A stretch of DNA of 64,000 nucleotides from Armatimonadota bacterium. GTDB lineage: Bacteria; Sysuimicrobiota; Sysuimicrobiia; Sysuimicrobiales; Kaftiobacteriaceae. Numbering within the stretch: position 1 is the stretch's first letter; each line of letters begins with the position of its first letter. Positions 32,741 to 39,716 of this stretch are shown here, piece after piece. Under the pieces are notes generated by a model that saw only the letters and a list, made by a program, of their open reading frames with translations, ran no database searches and was not told the DNA's origin. The position numbers and the translations under genes are program-made. The stretch is from positions 25,768-89,767 of the forward strand of contig JAVHLZ010000009.1 of NCBI GenBank assembly GCA_031081675.1, in the 5' to 3' direction.

Positions 32741-33445
32741 CGCCAGAAAACTCGTCATCAGCCGCTGCTCGAGTTCCTTGTGGACCTCGGAGAGGTCCTT
32801 GACCGTGTCCACCGCCCGCCAGTAGGCCCGGGATTTGAACGCCGCCAGCCGGCGCTCGCTGGCCAGGCGGGGGAAGGTGGAGTCCTCGTGGTCCCCCTGG
32901 TCGGGCAGCAGCGGCTCAATCTCCCGGGCCAGCACGTAGATGCCGGCGTTCACCCAGTAGGGCAGTTCCGGCTTCTCGTGAAAGGCCACAATGCGGTCTT
33001 CGTCGTCCACCTCCACGATCCCGTAGGGGCTGATGAAGGGGGTGAGGACCACGGTGGCCACGCACCCGCTGGCCCGGTGGGTCTGGAGGAGGGGTTTGAT
33101 CCGCACATTGGTGATGATGTCGCCGTTGGTGGCCAGGCAGATGTCCTCGCCCTCGCCCACCAGGCCCAGGGCCATCTTCAGGGCGCCCCCCCGACCCAGG
33201 GGCTGCGACTCCACCGCGTAGCGGATCCGCACCCCCCACTTCTCGCCGGTCCCGAAGTAGTCCTGGATCACCTCATGGCGGTAGCCGCAGGCGATGATGA
33301 TGTCGGTAACGCCCTGGGTCTGCAGCCACTGGAGCTGGTAGCCGAGGATCGGGACACCCAGGACCTCCACCATGGGCTTGGGCCGGTCCGACGTGAATGG
33401 CCGCAGCCTCTCGCCCTTGCCTCCCGCCAGGATGATGGCGTACAT
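32738..33445 (-). CDS. Sugar-phosphate nucleotidyltransferase (NDP-sugar pyrophosphorylase)
   Basis: A 235-residue GT-A-fold enzyme that activates a sugar 1-phosphate with an NTP. The nucleotide-binding signature is at the start (AIILAGGKGERLRPFTSDRPKPMVEVLG), followed by VESQPLGRGGAL, the metal-binding region ATNGDIITNV, the substrate segment FHEKPELPYWVNAGIYVL, and the late Asp in WRAVDTVKDL. The ATG at 33445 has a perfect GGAGGTGA ribosome site. It is close to mannose-1-phosphate guanylyl- or glucose-1-phosphate thymidylyl-transferases, without the C-terminal left-handed helix. Divergent from hisS. Confidence 0.9.
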   Translation of the reverse strand: MYAIILAGGKGERLRPFTSDRPKPMVEVLGVPILGYQLQWLQTQGVTDIIIACGYRHEVIQDYFGTGEKWGVRIRYAVESQPLGRGGALKMALGLVGEGEDICLATNGDIITNVRIKPLLQTHRASGCVATVVLTPFISPYGIVEVDDEDRIVAFHEKPELPYWVNAGIYVLAREIEPLLPDQGDHEDSTFPRLASERRLAAFKSRAYWRAVDTVKDLSEVHKELEQRLMTSFLA

Positions 33446-33489
33446 TGCGTCACCTCCGGACGGCCCGTCCTGCGGCGGGCCGCAGTGCT

Positions 33490-33518
33490 TTGACAGCGCC
33501 GACACCTGCCAGTATAAT
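33490..33518 (+). promoter_or_regulatory. Perfect consensus sigma-A promoter of hisS
   Basis: TTGACA (33490-33495), 17-nt spacer, TATAAT (33513-33518). The predicted start near 33525 leaves a leader of about 85 nt before hisS. Confidence 0.85.
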
Positions 33519-33529
33519 CCATTCGAGCC

Positions 33530-33559
33530 GACTCCCGTCCCGGCTGCGGGGCGGGAGTC
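33530..33559 (+). promoter_or_regulatory. Leader hairpin upstream of hisS
   Basis: Arms GACTCCCG (33530-33537) and CGGGAGTC (33552-33559) pair perfectly and extend inward (TCCC with GGGG) to a 12-bp stem with loop GGCTGC. It begins about 5 nt after the predicted transcription start. No T-tract follows and no T-box antiterminator is visible, so it may affect RNA stability or translation. Confidence 0.5.
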
Positions 33560-33609
33560 TCTGTGTGGCCGGCCAGGGCCGGTCCGATCCCGATATCGGT
33601 GGAGCCGTC

Positions 33610-34884
33610 ATGAAAGCCCCCCGGGGCATGCACGACATCCTGCCCGACGAGACCCCCCGCTGGCAGGCGCTGGAAGCCCTCATCCGGGAGTTTGCGGCCC
33701 GCTATGGCTACCGGGAGATCCGCACCCCGCCGGTGGAACACACCGAGGTGTTCCTGCGGACCGCGGGGGAGACGTCGGACATCGTGGAGCACGAAATGTA
33801 CACCTTCACCGACCGCGGCGGGCGCAGCCTCACCCTGCGGCCGGAGGGAACCGCCGGGGTGGTCCGCGCCTACCTGGAGCACGGGATGGCCTCCTGGCCC
33901 CAGCCTGTGCGCCTGTACTACATCGCGCCCATGTTCCGCTACGACCGGCCCCAGAAGGGCCGCTACCGGCTGCACCACCAGTTCGGCGCCGAGGTGCTGG
34001 GCTCGGCCTCGCCCCTGGCCGACGTCGAGGTCCTCAGCCTGCCCATCCGGCTGGTCCAGGCCCTCGGGCTGACCGAGGTGGTGGTCCGCCTGAACAGCGT
34101 CGGCGATCCGGCCTGCCGCCCTGCCTACGTGGAGCGGCTGCGCGAGTACCTCCGCCCGCACCGGGACCGCCTGTGCGACGACTGCCGGCGCCGCCTGGAG
34201 GTCAACCCCCTGCGGGTCCTGGAGTGCCGCCAGGCGGGCTGCCAGGCGGTGGCCCGCGACGCCCCCCGCATCACCGACCACCTCTGCCCTGACTGCCGCG
34301 CCCACTTCGAGCAGGTCAAGGAGCTGTTCGGCCTGCTGCAGATTCCCTACGTCGAAGATCCCTTCATCGTCCGGGGGCTGGACTACTACACCCGCACCGC
34401 CGCCGAGGTGCACTCGGGCCGTCTGGGAGGAGCCCAGCACCAGGTCCTGGGCGGGGGACGCTACGACGGGCTGGCCCAGCAGCTGGGCGGACCCCCGGTG
34501 CCGGGGGTGGGGTTCGGCCTGGGGCTGGAGCGGCTGCTGCTGGTCCTGGAAGCAGAGGGTCTGGAGGTCCCCCGCGCCGCCGCCGCGGACGGGGTGGACG
34601 TGTACGTGGCCGCGGTGGGCGACGCGGCCGGACGGGAAGCGTTCCGGCTGCTGGACCGGCTGCGCACGGCGGGGCTGCGGGCGATGGGCGATGTGGGGGA
34701 GAGGGGGCTGCGGGCTCAGATGAAACAGGCCGACCGGGTGGGCGCCCGGTTCGCCGTCATCCTGGGCGACCAGGAGCTGGCGGAGCGGCGCGCCGGCGTC
34801 CGCGACATGCGCGCCGGCGCCCAGCAGGACGTGCCCCTGGACGATCTGGTGGCCCACCTGATGGCCGCCCGGCAGGCGCCATGA
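33610..34884 (+). CDS. hisS: Histidyl-tRNA synthetase
   Basis: A class II aminoacyl-tRNA synthetase of 424 residues. N-terminal APRGMHDILPDE, motif 1 region, motif 2 (APMFRYDRPQKGRYRLHHQFGAEVLG), histidine-binding IVRGLDYYTRTAAEV, motif 3 (GVGFGLGLERLLLVLE) and the C-terminal anticodon-binding domain are all present. A Cys cluster (CDDC ... CRQAGC ... CPDC, about residues 190-240) could bind zinc. Translation is coupled to aspS by an ATGA overlap, the usual hisS-aspS pairing. Confidence 0.97.
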   Translation: MKAPRGMHDILPDETPRWQALEALIREFAARYGYREIRTPPVEHTEVFLRTAGETSDIVEHEMYTFTDRGGRSLTLRPEGTAGVVRAYLEHGMASWPQPVRLYYIAPMFRYDRPQKGRYRLHHQFGAEVLGSASPLADVEVLSLPIRLVQALGLTEVVVRLNSVGDPACRPAYVERLREYLRPHRDRLCDDCRRRLEVNPLRVLECRQAGCQAVARDAPRITDHLCPDCRAHFEQVKELFGLLQIPYVEDPFIVRGLDYYTRTAAEVHSGRLGGAQHQVLGGGRYDGLAQQLGGPPVPGVGFGLGLERLLLVLEAEGLEVPRAAAADGVDVYVAAVGDAAGREAFRLLDRLRTAGLRAMGDVGERGLRAQMKQADRVGARFAVILGDQELAERRAGVRDMRAGAQQDVPLDDLVAHLMAARQAP

Positions 34885-36215
34885 CCGTGAACGCCCCGAC
34901 CCTGCCCCGGGTCCTGATCCGCGACCTGCGCCAGCACGTGGGCCGGACGGTGCGCGTCTGCGGATGGGTACGGGCCATCCGGGACCAGAAGCGCGTCCAG
35001 TTCCTGATCCTCCGGGACCACACGGGGCTGGCCCAGGTGACCGTGGAGCGCTCTGTGGAGCACGCCGCCCTCAATGCCGCCATCAGCGGCCTGACCCGCG
35101 AGTCGGCGGTGGCGGTGGTCGGGGTGGTGGAGGAGAACCCCATCGTCAAACTGGGCGGGGTGGAGATCCGCCTGCGGGACCTGACGGTCCACGGCCTGGC
35201 CGACCGGATCCTGCCCCTCGATCCTTCGGGGGCGGAGGAGCCCAACCCCGACGTCCGCCTGAACTGGCGCTTTCTGGACCTGCGCCGCCCCGAGAACCTG
35301 CTCATCTTCCAGGTGCAGACGGTGGTGGAGCACGCCATGCGCGAGTACTGGATCCGGGAGGGGTTCCTGGAGATCCACTCGCCCAAACTCATGGGCAGCG
35401 CCAGCGAGTCCGGGGCGGAGCTGTTCGAGCTGTCGTACTTCGGCCGGCCGGCGTACCTGGCCCAGTCCCCCCAGTTCTACAAGCAGATGGCCATGGCGGC
35501 CGGCTTCGACCGCGTGTTCGAGATCGGGCCGGCCTTCCGGGCCGACCCGTCGTTCACTCCCCGCCACGCCACCGAGTTCACCAGCGTGGACGTGGAGATG
35601 TCCTGGATCGACTCCCACGAGGACGTCATGGCGTTCGAGGAGCGGTGGCTGCAGTACGTCCTGCAGGTCACCCGCGACCGCCTGGGGGAGGCCATCCACC
35701 GGACCTTCGGCGTGGAGGTGGTGGTGCCGTCGGTCCCGTTTCCCCGCATCCCCCTGGAGGAGGCCCTGCGCATCGTGGCCCGCCGCGGCCACACCCCCCA
35801 GCGGCCCGACCTGGACCCCGCGGGGGAACGACTGCTGGGGGAGTACGCCGTGCGGGAGCTGGGACACCCCTTTGTCTTCGTCACCGACTACCCGGCCGAG
35901 GTCCGGCCTTTCTACCACATGCGCCACCCCGACCGGCCATCCCTGACCCGGAGCTTCGACCTCCTGTGGAACGGCGTGGAGGTCACCACCGGCGCTCAGC
36001 GGGAGCACCGCTACGAGATCCTGGTGGCCCAGGCCCGGGAGAAGGGCCTCAGCCTGGAGCCGCTGCAGTTCTACCTGGACTTCTTCCGCTACGGCTGCCC
36101 GCCCCACGGGGGGTTCGGGTTCGGCCTGGCGCGCATGCTGATGATCCTGCTGGGCCAGCCCAGCATCCGGGAGGTCACGTTCATCTACCGCGGGCCCACC
36201 AGGCTGTATCCGTAG
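34881..36215 (+). CDS. aspS: Aspartyl-tRNA synthetase, archaeal/eukaryotic type
   Basis: A class IIb synthetase of 444 residues. The N-terminal OB-fold anticodon domain is VRVCGWVRAIRDQKRVQFL; the catalytic domain has SPKLMGSASESGAELFELSYFG-type sequence, QSPQFYKQMAM, motif 2 (FRADPSFTPRHATEFTSVDVEM) and motif 3 (GGFGFGLARMLMILLG). It lacks the roughly 130-residue GAD insertion of bacterial AspRS and is about 150 residues shorter, matching the archaeal AspRS/AsnRS branch. Such enzymes are often non-discriminating and act with GatCAB to make Asn-tRNA. It takes the normal bacterial aspS place after hisS, suggesting in situ replacement by transfer. Confidence 0.94.
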   Translation: MTVNAPTLPRVLIRDLRQHVGRTVRVCGWVRAIRDQKRVQFLILRDHTGLAQVTVERSVEHAALNAAISGLTRESAVAVVGVVEENPIVKLGGVEIRLRDLTVHGLADRILPLDPSGAEEPNPDVRLNWRFLDLRRPENLLIFQVQTVVEHAMREYWIREGFLEIHSPKLMGSASESGAELFELSYFGRPAYLAQSPQFYKQMAMAAGFDRVFEIGPAFRADPSFTPRHATEFTSVDVEMSWIDSHEDVMAFEERWLQYVLQVTRDRLGEAIHRTFGVEVVVPSVPFPRIPLEEALRIVARRGHTPQRPDLDPAGERLLGEYAVRELGHPFVFVTDYPAEVRPFYHMRHPDRPSLTRSFDLLWNGVEVTTGAQREHRYEILVAQAREKGLSLEPLQFYLDFFRYGCPPHGGFGFGLARMLMILLGQPSIREVTFIYRGPTRLYP

Positions 36216-36216
36216 G

Positions 36217-36303
36217 GAAAAGGGAAGAGGGAAGAAGGAAGAGGGAAGAAGGAAGAGGGGAAGTGCCTTCAGCCTTCGACCTTCAACGTCCAACCTTCAA
36301 CGT
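36217..36303. repeat. Purine tract plus GGAACGTTGAAG-type repeats after aspS
   Basis: Period-7 AAGAGGG/AAGAAGG units run from 36217 to 36263 right after the aspS stop, followed by two CCTTCAACGT words (about 36280-36303), the reverse complement of the ACGTTGAAGG family. Both families recur at other gene ends in the window. Confidence 0.6.
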
Positions 36304-36323
36304 AGTTCCCCCCGGGGCGGGGC

Positions 36324-36352
36324 TTGCGCCCGGGGGGCGCCGGGGGTACGAT
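36324..36352 (+). promoter_or_regulatory. Promoter of the 6S RNA
   Basis: TTGCGC (36324-36329), 17-nt spacer, TACGAT (36347-36352). The predicted start near 36359 lies 10 nt before the outer stem of the RNA described next. Confidence 0.6.
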
Positions 36353-36358
36353 ACGGGT

Positions 36359-36555
36359 GGACGCGGGGTCCTGCCGTGCGCGTGTGGGTCACACGTTCCG
36401 ACCCAACACTCATGACACCGGGAGCCCGCCTCTGACCGTGGACGACAGGCCTCCCGCCCCGGTGGGCGGCTTGGGGACGTCGGAAGCGGCCAGGAGGGCA
36501 CCCACCTGTTGAGAGACAGGATCGGGAACGGCGACCCGACGGCACGGCGGGAGGA
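36359..36555 (+). ncRNA. ssrS: 6S RNA (RNA polymerase regulator)
   Basis: Recognised from secondary structure. The 5' strand TCCTGCCGTGC (36369-36379) pairs over 11 bp with GCACGGCGGGA (36542-36552); after a small internal loop GGGTC (36386-36390) pairs with GACCC (36533-36537). This closing stem encloses a large open region with a hairpin on the 3' side (CCTGT/ACAGG around 36505-36520) and GC-rich stems at the apex, such as CCGCCC-CGGT-GGGCGG. Length of about 190 nt, a promoter of its own, the central bubble with 3'-side hairpin, and the GACGGCACGGCGGGAGG end all fit 6S RNA. 6S RNA mimics an open promoter and sequesters the housekeeping holoenzyme. Confidence 0.72.
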
Positions 36556-36560
36556 TGGGG

Positions 36561-36594
36561 CGAGGGGGACGCGGCGGTGGCCACGTCCCCCTCG
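36561..36594. terminator. Hairpin between 6S RNA and hup
   Basis: Perfect 11-bp stem, CGAGGGGGACG (36561-36571) with CGTCCCCCTCG (36584-36594), and a 12-nt loop. It lies between the 3' end of the 6S RNA and the convergent hup stop and could serve both strands. There is no clear T-tract. Confidence 0.55.
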
Positions 36595-36614
36595 CGGTCT
36601 TCCAGGATGAGGCC

Positions 36615-36905
36615 TTACTTCTCGCTGCCGAGGATGGCCTCCTTGGCCACCTTGCTGATGCGGAAGCGGACGACCCTCTTGGCGGGGATGCGGATCGGTT
36701 CGCCGGTCTGCGGATTGCGCCCCATGCGCGCCTTCCGGTTCACCACCACCAGCTTCCCCAGTCCGGGGAGGGTGAACGAGTTCTTCGCCTCGCGGTAGGC
36801 CAGCTGGGCCAGCTCGTCCAGAAACGCCATGGCGGTCTTGCGGGGGACGTCCAGCTTGTCGGCCAGATACTCGGCGATCTTGGCCTTGGTCATCGACTTG
36901 GGCAT
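36615..36905 (-). CDS. hup: HU-family DNA-binding protein
   Basis: A 96-residue histone-like protein. The N-terminal helices (MTKAKIAEYLADKLDVPRKTAMAFLDEL), the FTLPGLGKLVVVNRKARMGRNPQTGEPIRIPAKRVVRFR beta-arm region with the intercalating GRNPxTG proline, and the final helix are complete. ATG at 36905 with AGGAGGGG upstream. HU compacts and bends DNA. A longer reverse ORF running through rarA and mnmA contains this frame but is spurious. Confidence 0.96.
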   Translation of the reverse strand: MPKSMTKAKIAEYLADKLDVPRKTAMAFLDELAQLAYREAKNSFTLPGLGKLVVVNRKARMGRNPQTGEPIRIPAKRVVRFRISKVAKEAILGSEK

Positions 36906-37040
36906 GCGCACCCCTCCTGACTCAGTGTCGGTCACCCGCGTCCAGTCCGGATGCGGGATTTCCGCACCCCGCCTGATTTTCCTGCCCCCGGCCCCGGCCC
37001 CGGGCGCGGCCGGGCGGGGTGTGCTACGATCACTGGCGGG

Positions 37041-38393
37041 GTGAGGCCGGTGGAGCTGTTCCGGCAGGACGAGCGGGACCGGGTACCGGCGGACGCGCCC
37101 CTGGCCGCCCGGATGCGTCCCCGCACCCTGGACGAGTTCGTGGGGCAGGAGCACCTGGTGGGCCCGGGCCGGGTCCTGCGGGAGGCCATCGAGCGGGACG
37201 CACTCACCTCCCTGATCCTGTACGGCCCCCCCGGCACCGGCAAGACCTCCCTGGCCCACATCATCGCCCGGGCCACCCGCTCGGAGGTCGAGCAGGTCAA
37301 CGCCGTCACCGCCGGCGTGGCCGATCTCAAGGAGGTCATCGCCCGCGCCCGCGACCGCCGGGCGCTGTACGGCCGGCGCACCATCCTGTTCATCGACGAG
37401 ATTCACCGCTTCAACAAGGCCCAGCAGGACGTGCTGCTTCCCCACGTGGAAGACGGCACCGTCATCCTCATCGGGGCCACCACCGAGAACCCCTTCTACG
37501 AGGTCACCCCGACCCTGGTGTCGCGCTCCCGGGTTCTCCGGCTGGAGCCGCTCTCGGAGGACCACATCCGCACCCTGCTGCTTCGGGCGGTGCGGGATTC
37601 CGAACGCGGGCTGGGCGCCCTGCGGGTGGAGGTGGATGACGACGCCCTGTCCCACCTGGCGGCCGCCAGCAACGGCGACGCCCGGGTGGCCCTCAACGCC
37701 CTGGAGGTTGCGGCGCTGGCGACGCCGCCCGACGCCCGGGGGGTGCGCCGCGTCACCCTGCGGGCCGCCCAGGACGCCACCCAGCACCGGGCTCTGGTGT
37801 ACGACCGCGAGGGTGACGCCCACTACGACCACATCTCGGCGTTCATCAAGAGCCTGCGCGGCTCCGACCCCGACGCGGCGGTGTACTGGCTGGCCCGCAT
37901 GCTGGCGGCGGGGGAGGACCCCCGGTTCATCGCCCGGCGCATGGTGATCCACGCCGCCGAAGACGTGGGCCTGGCCGATCCCCTCGCGCTGGTGGTGGCC
38001 ACGGCGGCGGCGCATGCGGTGGAGTTCGTGGGCCTGCCGGAGGCCCAGATTCCCATGGCCGAGGCGGCCATCTACATCGCCACCGCCCCCAAGAGCAACG
38101 CCGTCGTCCGCGCCATCGGCGCGGCGATGCGGGACGTACGCGAGCGCCGCGCCGAGCCCGTGCCCGTCCACCTGCGGGACAGCAGTCACCCCCAGGCAGC
38201 CCGGGTTCTGGGTCACGGCCACGGCTACCAGTACCCCCACGACCACCCGGAGGGTTTCGTGCCGCAGACCTACATGCCCGAGGCCGTCGCCGGCCGCACC
38301 TACTACGAACCGACGTCCCGGGGGTATGAGGCCGAGGTGCGCCGCCGCCTGCAGGCCTGGTGGAAGGGCCTGAAGTCCTACGCCCCCGAGTGA
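37041..38393 (+). CDS. rarA: Replication-associated recombination protein RarA (MgsA)
   Basis: A 450-residue AAA+ ATPase acting at stalled replication forks. It begins with a short PIP-like segment and [22 protein letters not shown], then Walker A GPPGTGKT, Walker [10 protein letters not shown], sensor 1 [11 protein letters not shown], the arginine-finger region SRSRVLRL, and the tetramerisation domain ([28 protein letters not shown]). GTG 37041 is chosen by fit to the family N-terminus; GTG 37050 is possible. A TACGAT -10-like box at 37025-37030 would give an almost leaderless transcript. Confidence 0.94.
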   Translation: MRPVELFRQDERDRVPADAPLAARMRPRTLDEFVGQEHLVGPGRVLREAIERDALTSLILYGPPGTGKTSLAHIIARATRSEVEQVNAVTAGVADLKEVIARARDRRALYGRRTILFIDEIHRFNKAQQDVLLPHVEDGTVILIGATTENPFYEVTPTLVSRSRVLRLEPLSEDHIRTLLLRAVRDSERGLGALRVEVDDDALSHLAAASNGDARVALNALEVAALATPPDARGVRRVTLRAAQDATQHRALVYDREGDAHYDHISAFIKSLRGSDPDAAVYWLARMLAAGEDPRFIARRMVIHAAEDVGLADPLALVVATAAAHAVEFVGLPEAQIPMAEAAIYIATAPKSNAVVRAIGAAMRDVRERRAEPVPVHLRDSSHPQAARVLGHGHGYQYPHDHPEGFVPQTYMPEAVAGRTYYEPTSRGYEAEVRRRLQAWWKGLKSYAPE

Positions 38394-38426
38394 GCCTCGC
38401 ATCGCCTCCGTCCGAAGCGACTGCCA

Positions 38427-38478
38427 GACCACGACAAAGATCCGGGATCCGAGAGCCTCTCCCTCGGACCCCGTGGTC
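38427..38478 (+). terminator. Two-part hairpin after rarA
   Basis: GACCACG (38427-38433) pairs with CGTGGTC (38472-38478), and inside it GGG-TCCGAG pairs with CTCGGA-CCC across a bulged A. It lies in the 135-nt gap between rarA and mnmA. No T-tract follows. Confidence 0.4.
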
Positions 38479-38490
38479 GCGTGTCCGCGC

Positions 38491-38519
38491 TTTCGCGCAC
38501 CGTCGTTTGCGCGTATGAT
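38491..38519 (+). promoter_or_regulatory. Putative promoter of mnmA
   Basis: TTTCGC (38491-38496), 17 nt, TATGAT (38514-38519). The start would fall near 38526, only a few nt before the mnmA ATG at 38529, and no ribosome site is visible, so the mRNA is probably leaderless or nearly so. Confidence 0.45.
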
Positions 38520-38528
38520 AGGGTCGCC

Positions 38529-39635
38529 ATGGGTCGGTGGGTCGTCGCCATGAGCGGCGGCGTGGACAGTTCGGTGGCGGCCGCGCTGCTGGCGGCCCAG
38601 GGCCACGAGGTGGTGGGGGTGACCCTGAACCTGTGGCCCGCGTGGCTGCCCGAGCCCGACGACGCCTTTCGGGCCTGCTGCGGGGTCGCGGCCGTGGAGG
38701 ACGCCCGGGCGGTCGCCCGCCGCCTGGGCATCCGCCACTATGTCCTCAACATGCGCGAGGAGTTCGAGAGGGAGGTCATCGCCCGCTTCGCCGACGAGTA
38801 CGCCCGCGGCCGCACCCCCAACCCCTGCATCGCCTGCAACCAGGCCATCAAGTTCTCCCTGCTGCTGGCCCGGGCCGAGGCCCTGGGGATGGACGGTGTC
38901 GCCACCGGCCACTACGCCCGGGTGGATCGCGACCCGTCCACCGGCCGCTACGTGCTCCGGCGGGGGCGCGACCCCCGCAAGGATCAGTCCTACGTGCTGT
39001 ACGGCCTCACCCAGGCCCAGCTGGCCCGGGTGCGCTTCCCCCTGGGAGAGATGACCAAGGAGCAGACCCGGTCCCTGGCCCGGCAGTTCGGCCTGCCCGT
39101 CGCCGACAAGCCCGACAGCCAGGAGATCTGCTTCGTCCCCCGGGGGTCGTACGCCGAGGTGGTGGGGAGGCTGCGGCCCCAGGCGCTGCACCCCGGACCG
39201 ATCGTGGATACGTCCGGGCGCGTGGTGGGCCAGCACCGGGGCATCGGGCGGTACACGGTGGGCCAGCGGCGAGGCCTGGGCGTCGCCGGGGGGCCGGCGC
39301 GCTACGTGGTCGCCATCGACGCCTCGCGCAACGCCGTGGTGGTGGGAGGGCCCGACGACCTCCAGGCGGACGGGCTGGTGGCCTCCGACGTCAACTGGGT
39401 GGCGGTGGAGGGCCTGGATGCTCCGCGGCGCGTGGAAGTCCGGGTGCGCCACGGCGGCCAGGACATCACTGCGGAGGCCGTCCCCGGCCCTGAGGCGGGG
39501 CAGGTGACCGTGCGCTTCAGCCGGCCGCAGCGCGCCCCCTCGCCCGGTCAGGCGGCGGTCTTCTACGACGGGGACATCGTCCTGGGCGGGGGCACCATCG
39601 ACACCGTGCACCTCCGCGCCGCCCTGCCTGTCTAG
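38529..39635 (+). CDS. mnmA: tRNA-specific 2-thiouridylase MnmA
   Basis: A 368-residue PP-loop enzyme that thiolates U34 of tRNA for Lys, Glu and Gln. The P-loop AMSGGVDSSVAAALL is near the N-terminus. Catalytic Cys100 (TPNPCIACN) and the second Cys in DSQEICFVP, ATGHYAR, GRDPRKDQSYVLY and the C-terminal beta-barrel (GQRRGLGVAGG ... SPGQAAVFYDGD) are all present. In Bacillus, mnmA also lies downstream of rarA; the cysteine desulphurase usually between them is missing. Confidence 0.96.
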   Translation: MGRWVVAMSGGVDSSVAAALLAAQGHEVVGVTLNLWPAWLPEPDDAFRACCGVAAVEDARAVARRLGIRHYVLNMREEFEREVIARFADEYARGRTPNPCIACNQAIKFSLLLARAEALGMDGVATGHYARVDRDPSTGRYVLRRGRDPRKDQSYVLYGLTQAQLARVRFPLGEMTKEQTRSLARQFGLPVADKPDSQEICFVPRGSYAEVVGRLRPQALHPGPIVDTSGRVVGQHRGIGRYTVGQRRGLGVAGGPARYVVAIDASRNAVVVGGPDDLQADGLVASDVNWVAVEGLDAPRRVEVRVRHGGQDITAEAVPGPEAGQVTVRFSRPQRAPSPGQAAVFYDGDIVLGGGTIDTVHLRAALPV

Positions 39636-39716
39636 ACGTCTGTCCGTGGCCGGGGCCGGGCACCCCAGTCATCGCGAGCGCGTCCGGGGGTCCGCGGGAG
39701 CCCCGCCGATTCAACG

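Noticed and set aside
33519..33609. A T-box riboswitch upstream of hisS
   Set aside because: No TGGNACCGCG antiterminator motif, no terminator T-tract and too short a leader.
36359..36555. SRP RNA, RNase P RNA or tmRNA in the aspS-hup gap
   Set aside because: No GGAAGGAAGCAGCC-type SRP apex, no GAGGAAAGTCC RNase P core and no tRNA-like ends; topology fits 6S RNA better.
36615..39611. A 998-codon reverse open frame ending in the HU protein
   Set aside because: Only the last 96 codons (HU) are real, supported by a strong ribosome site at 36905. The rest mirrors rarA and mnmA.
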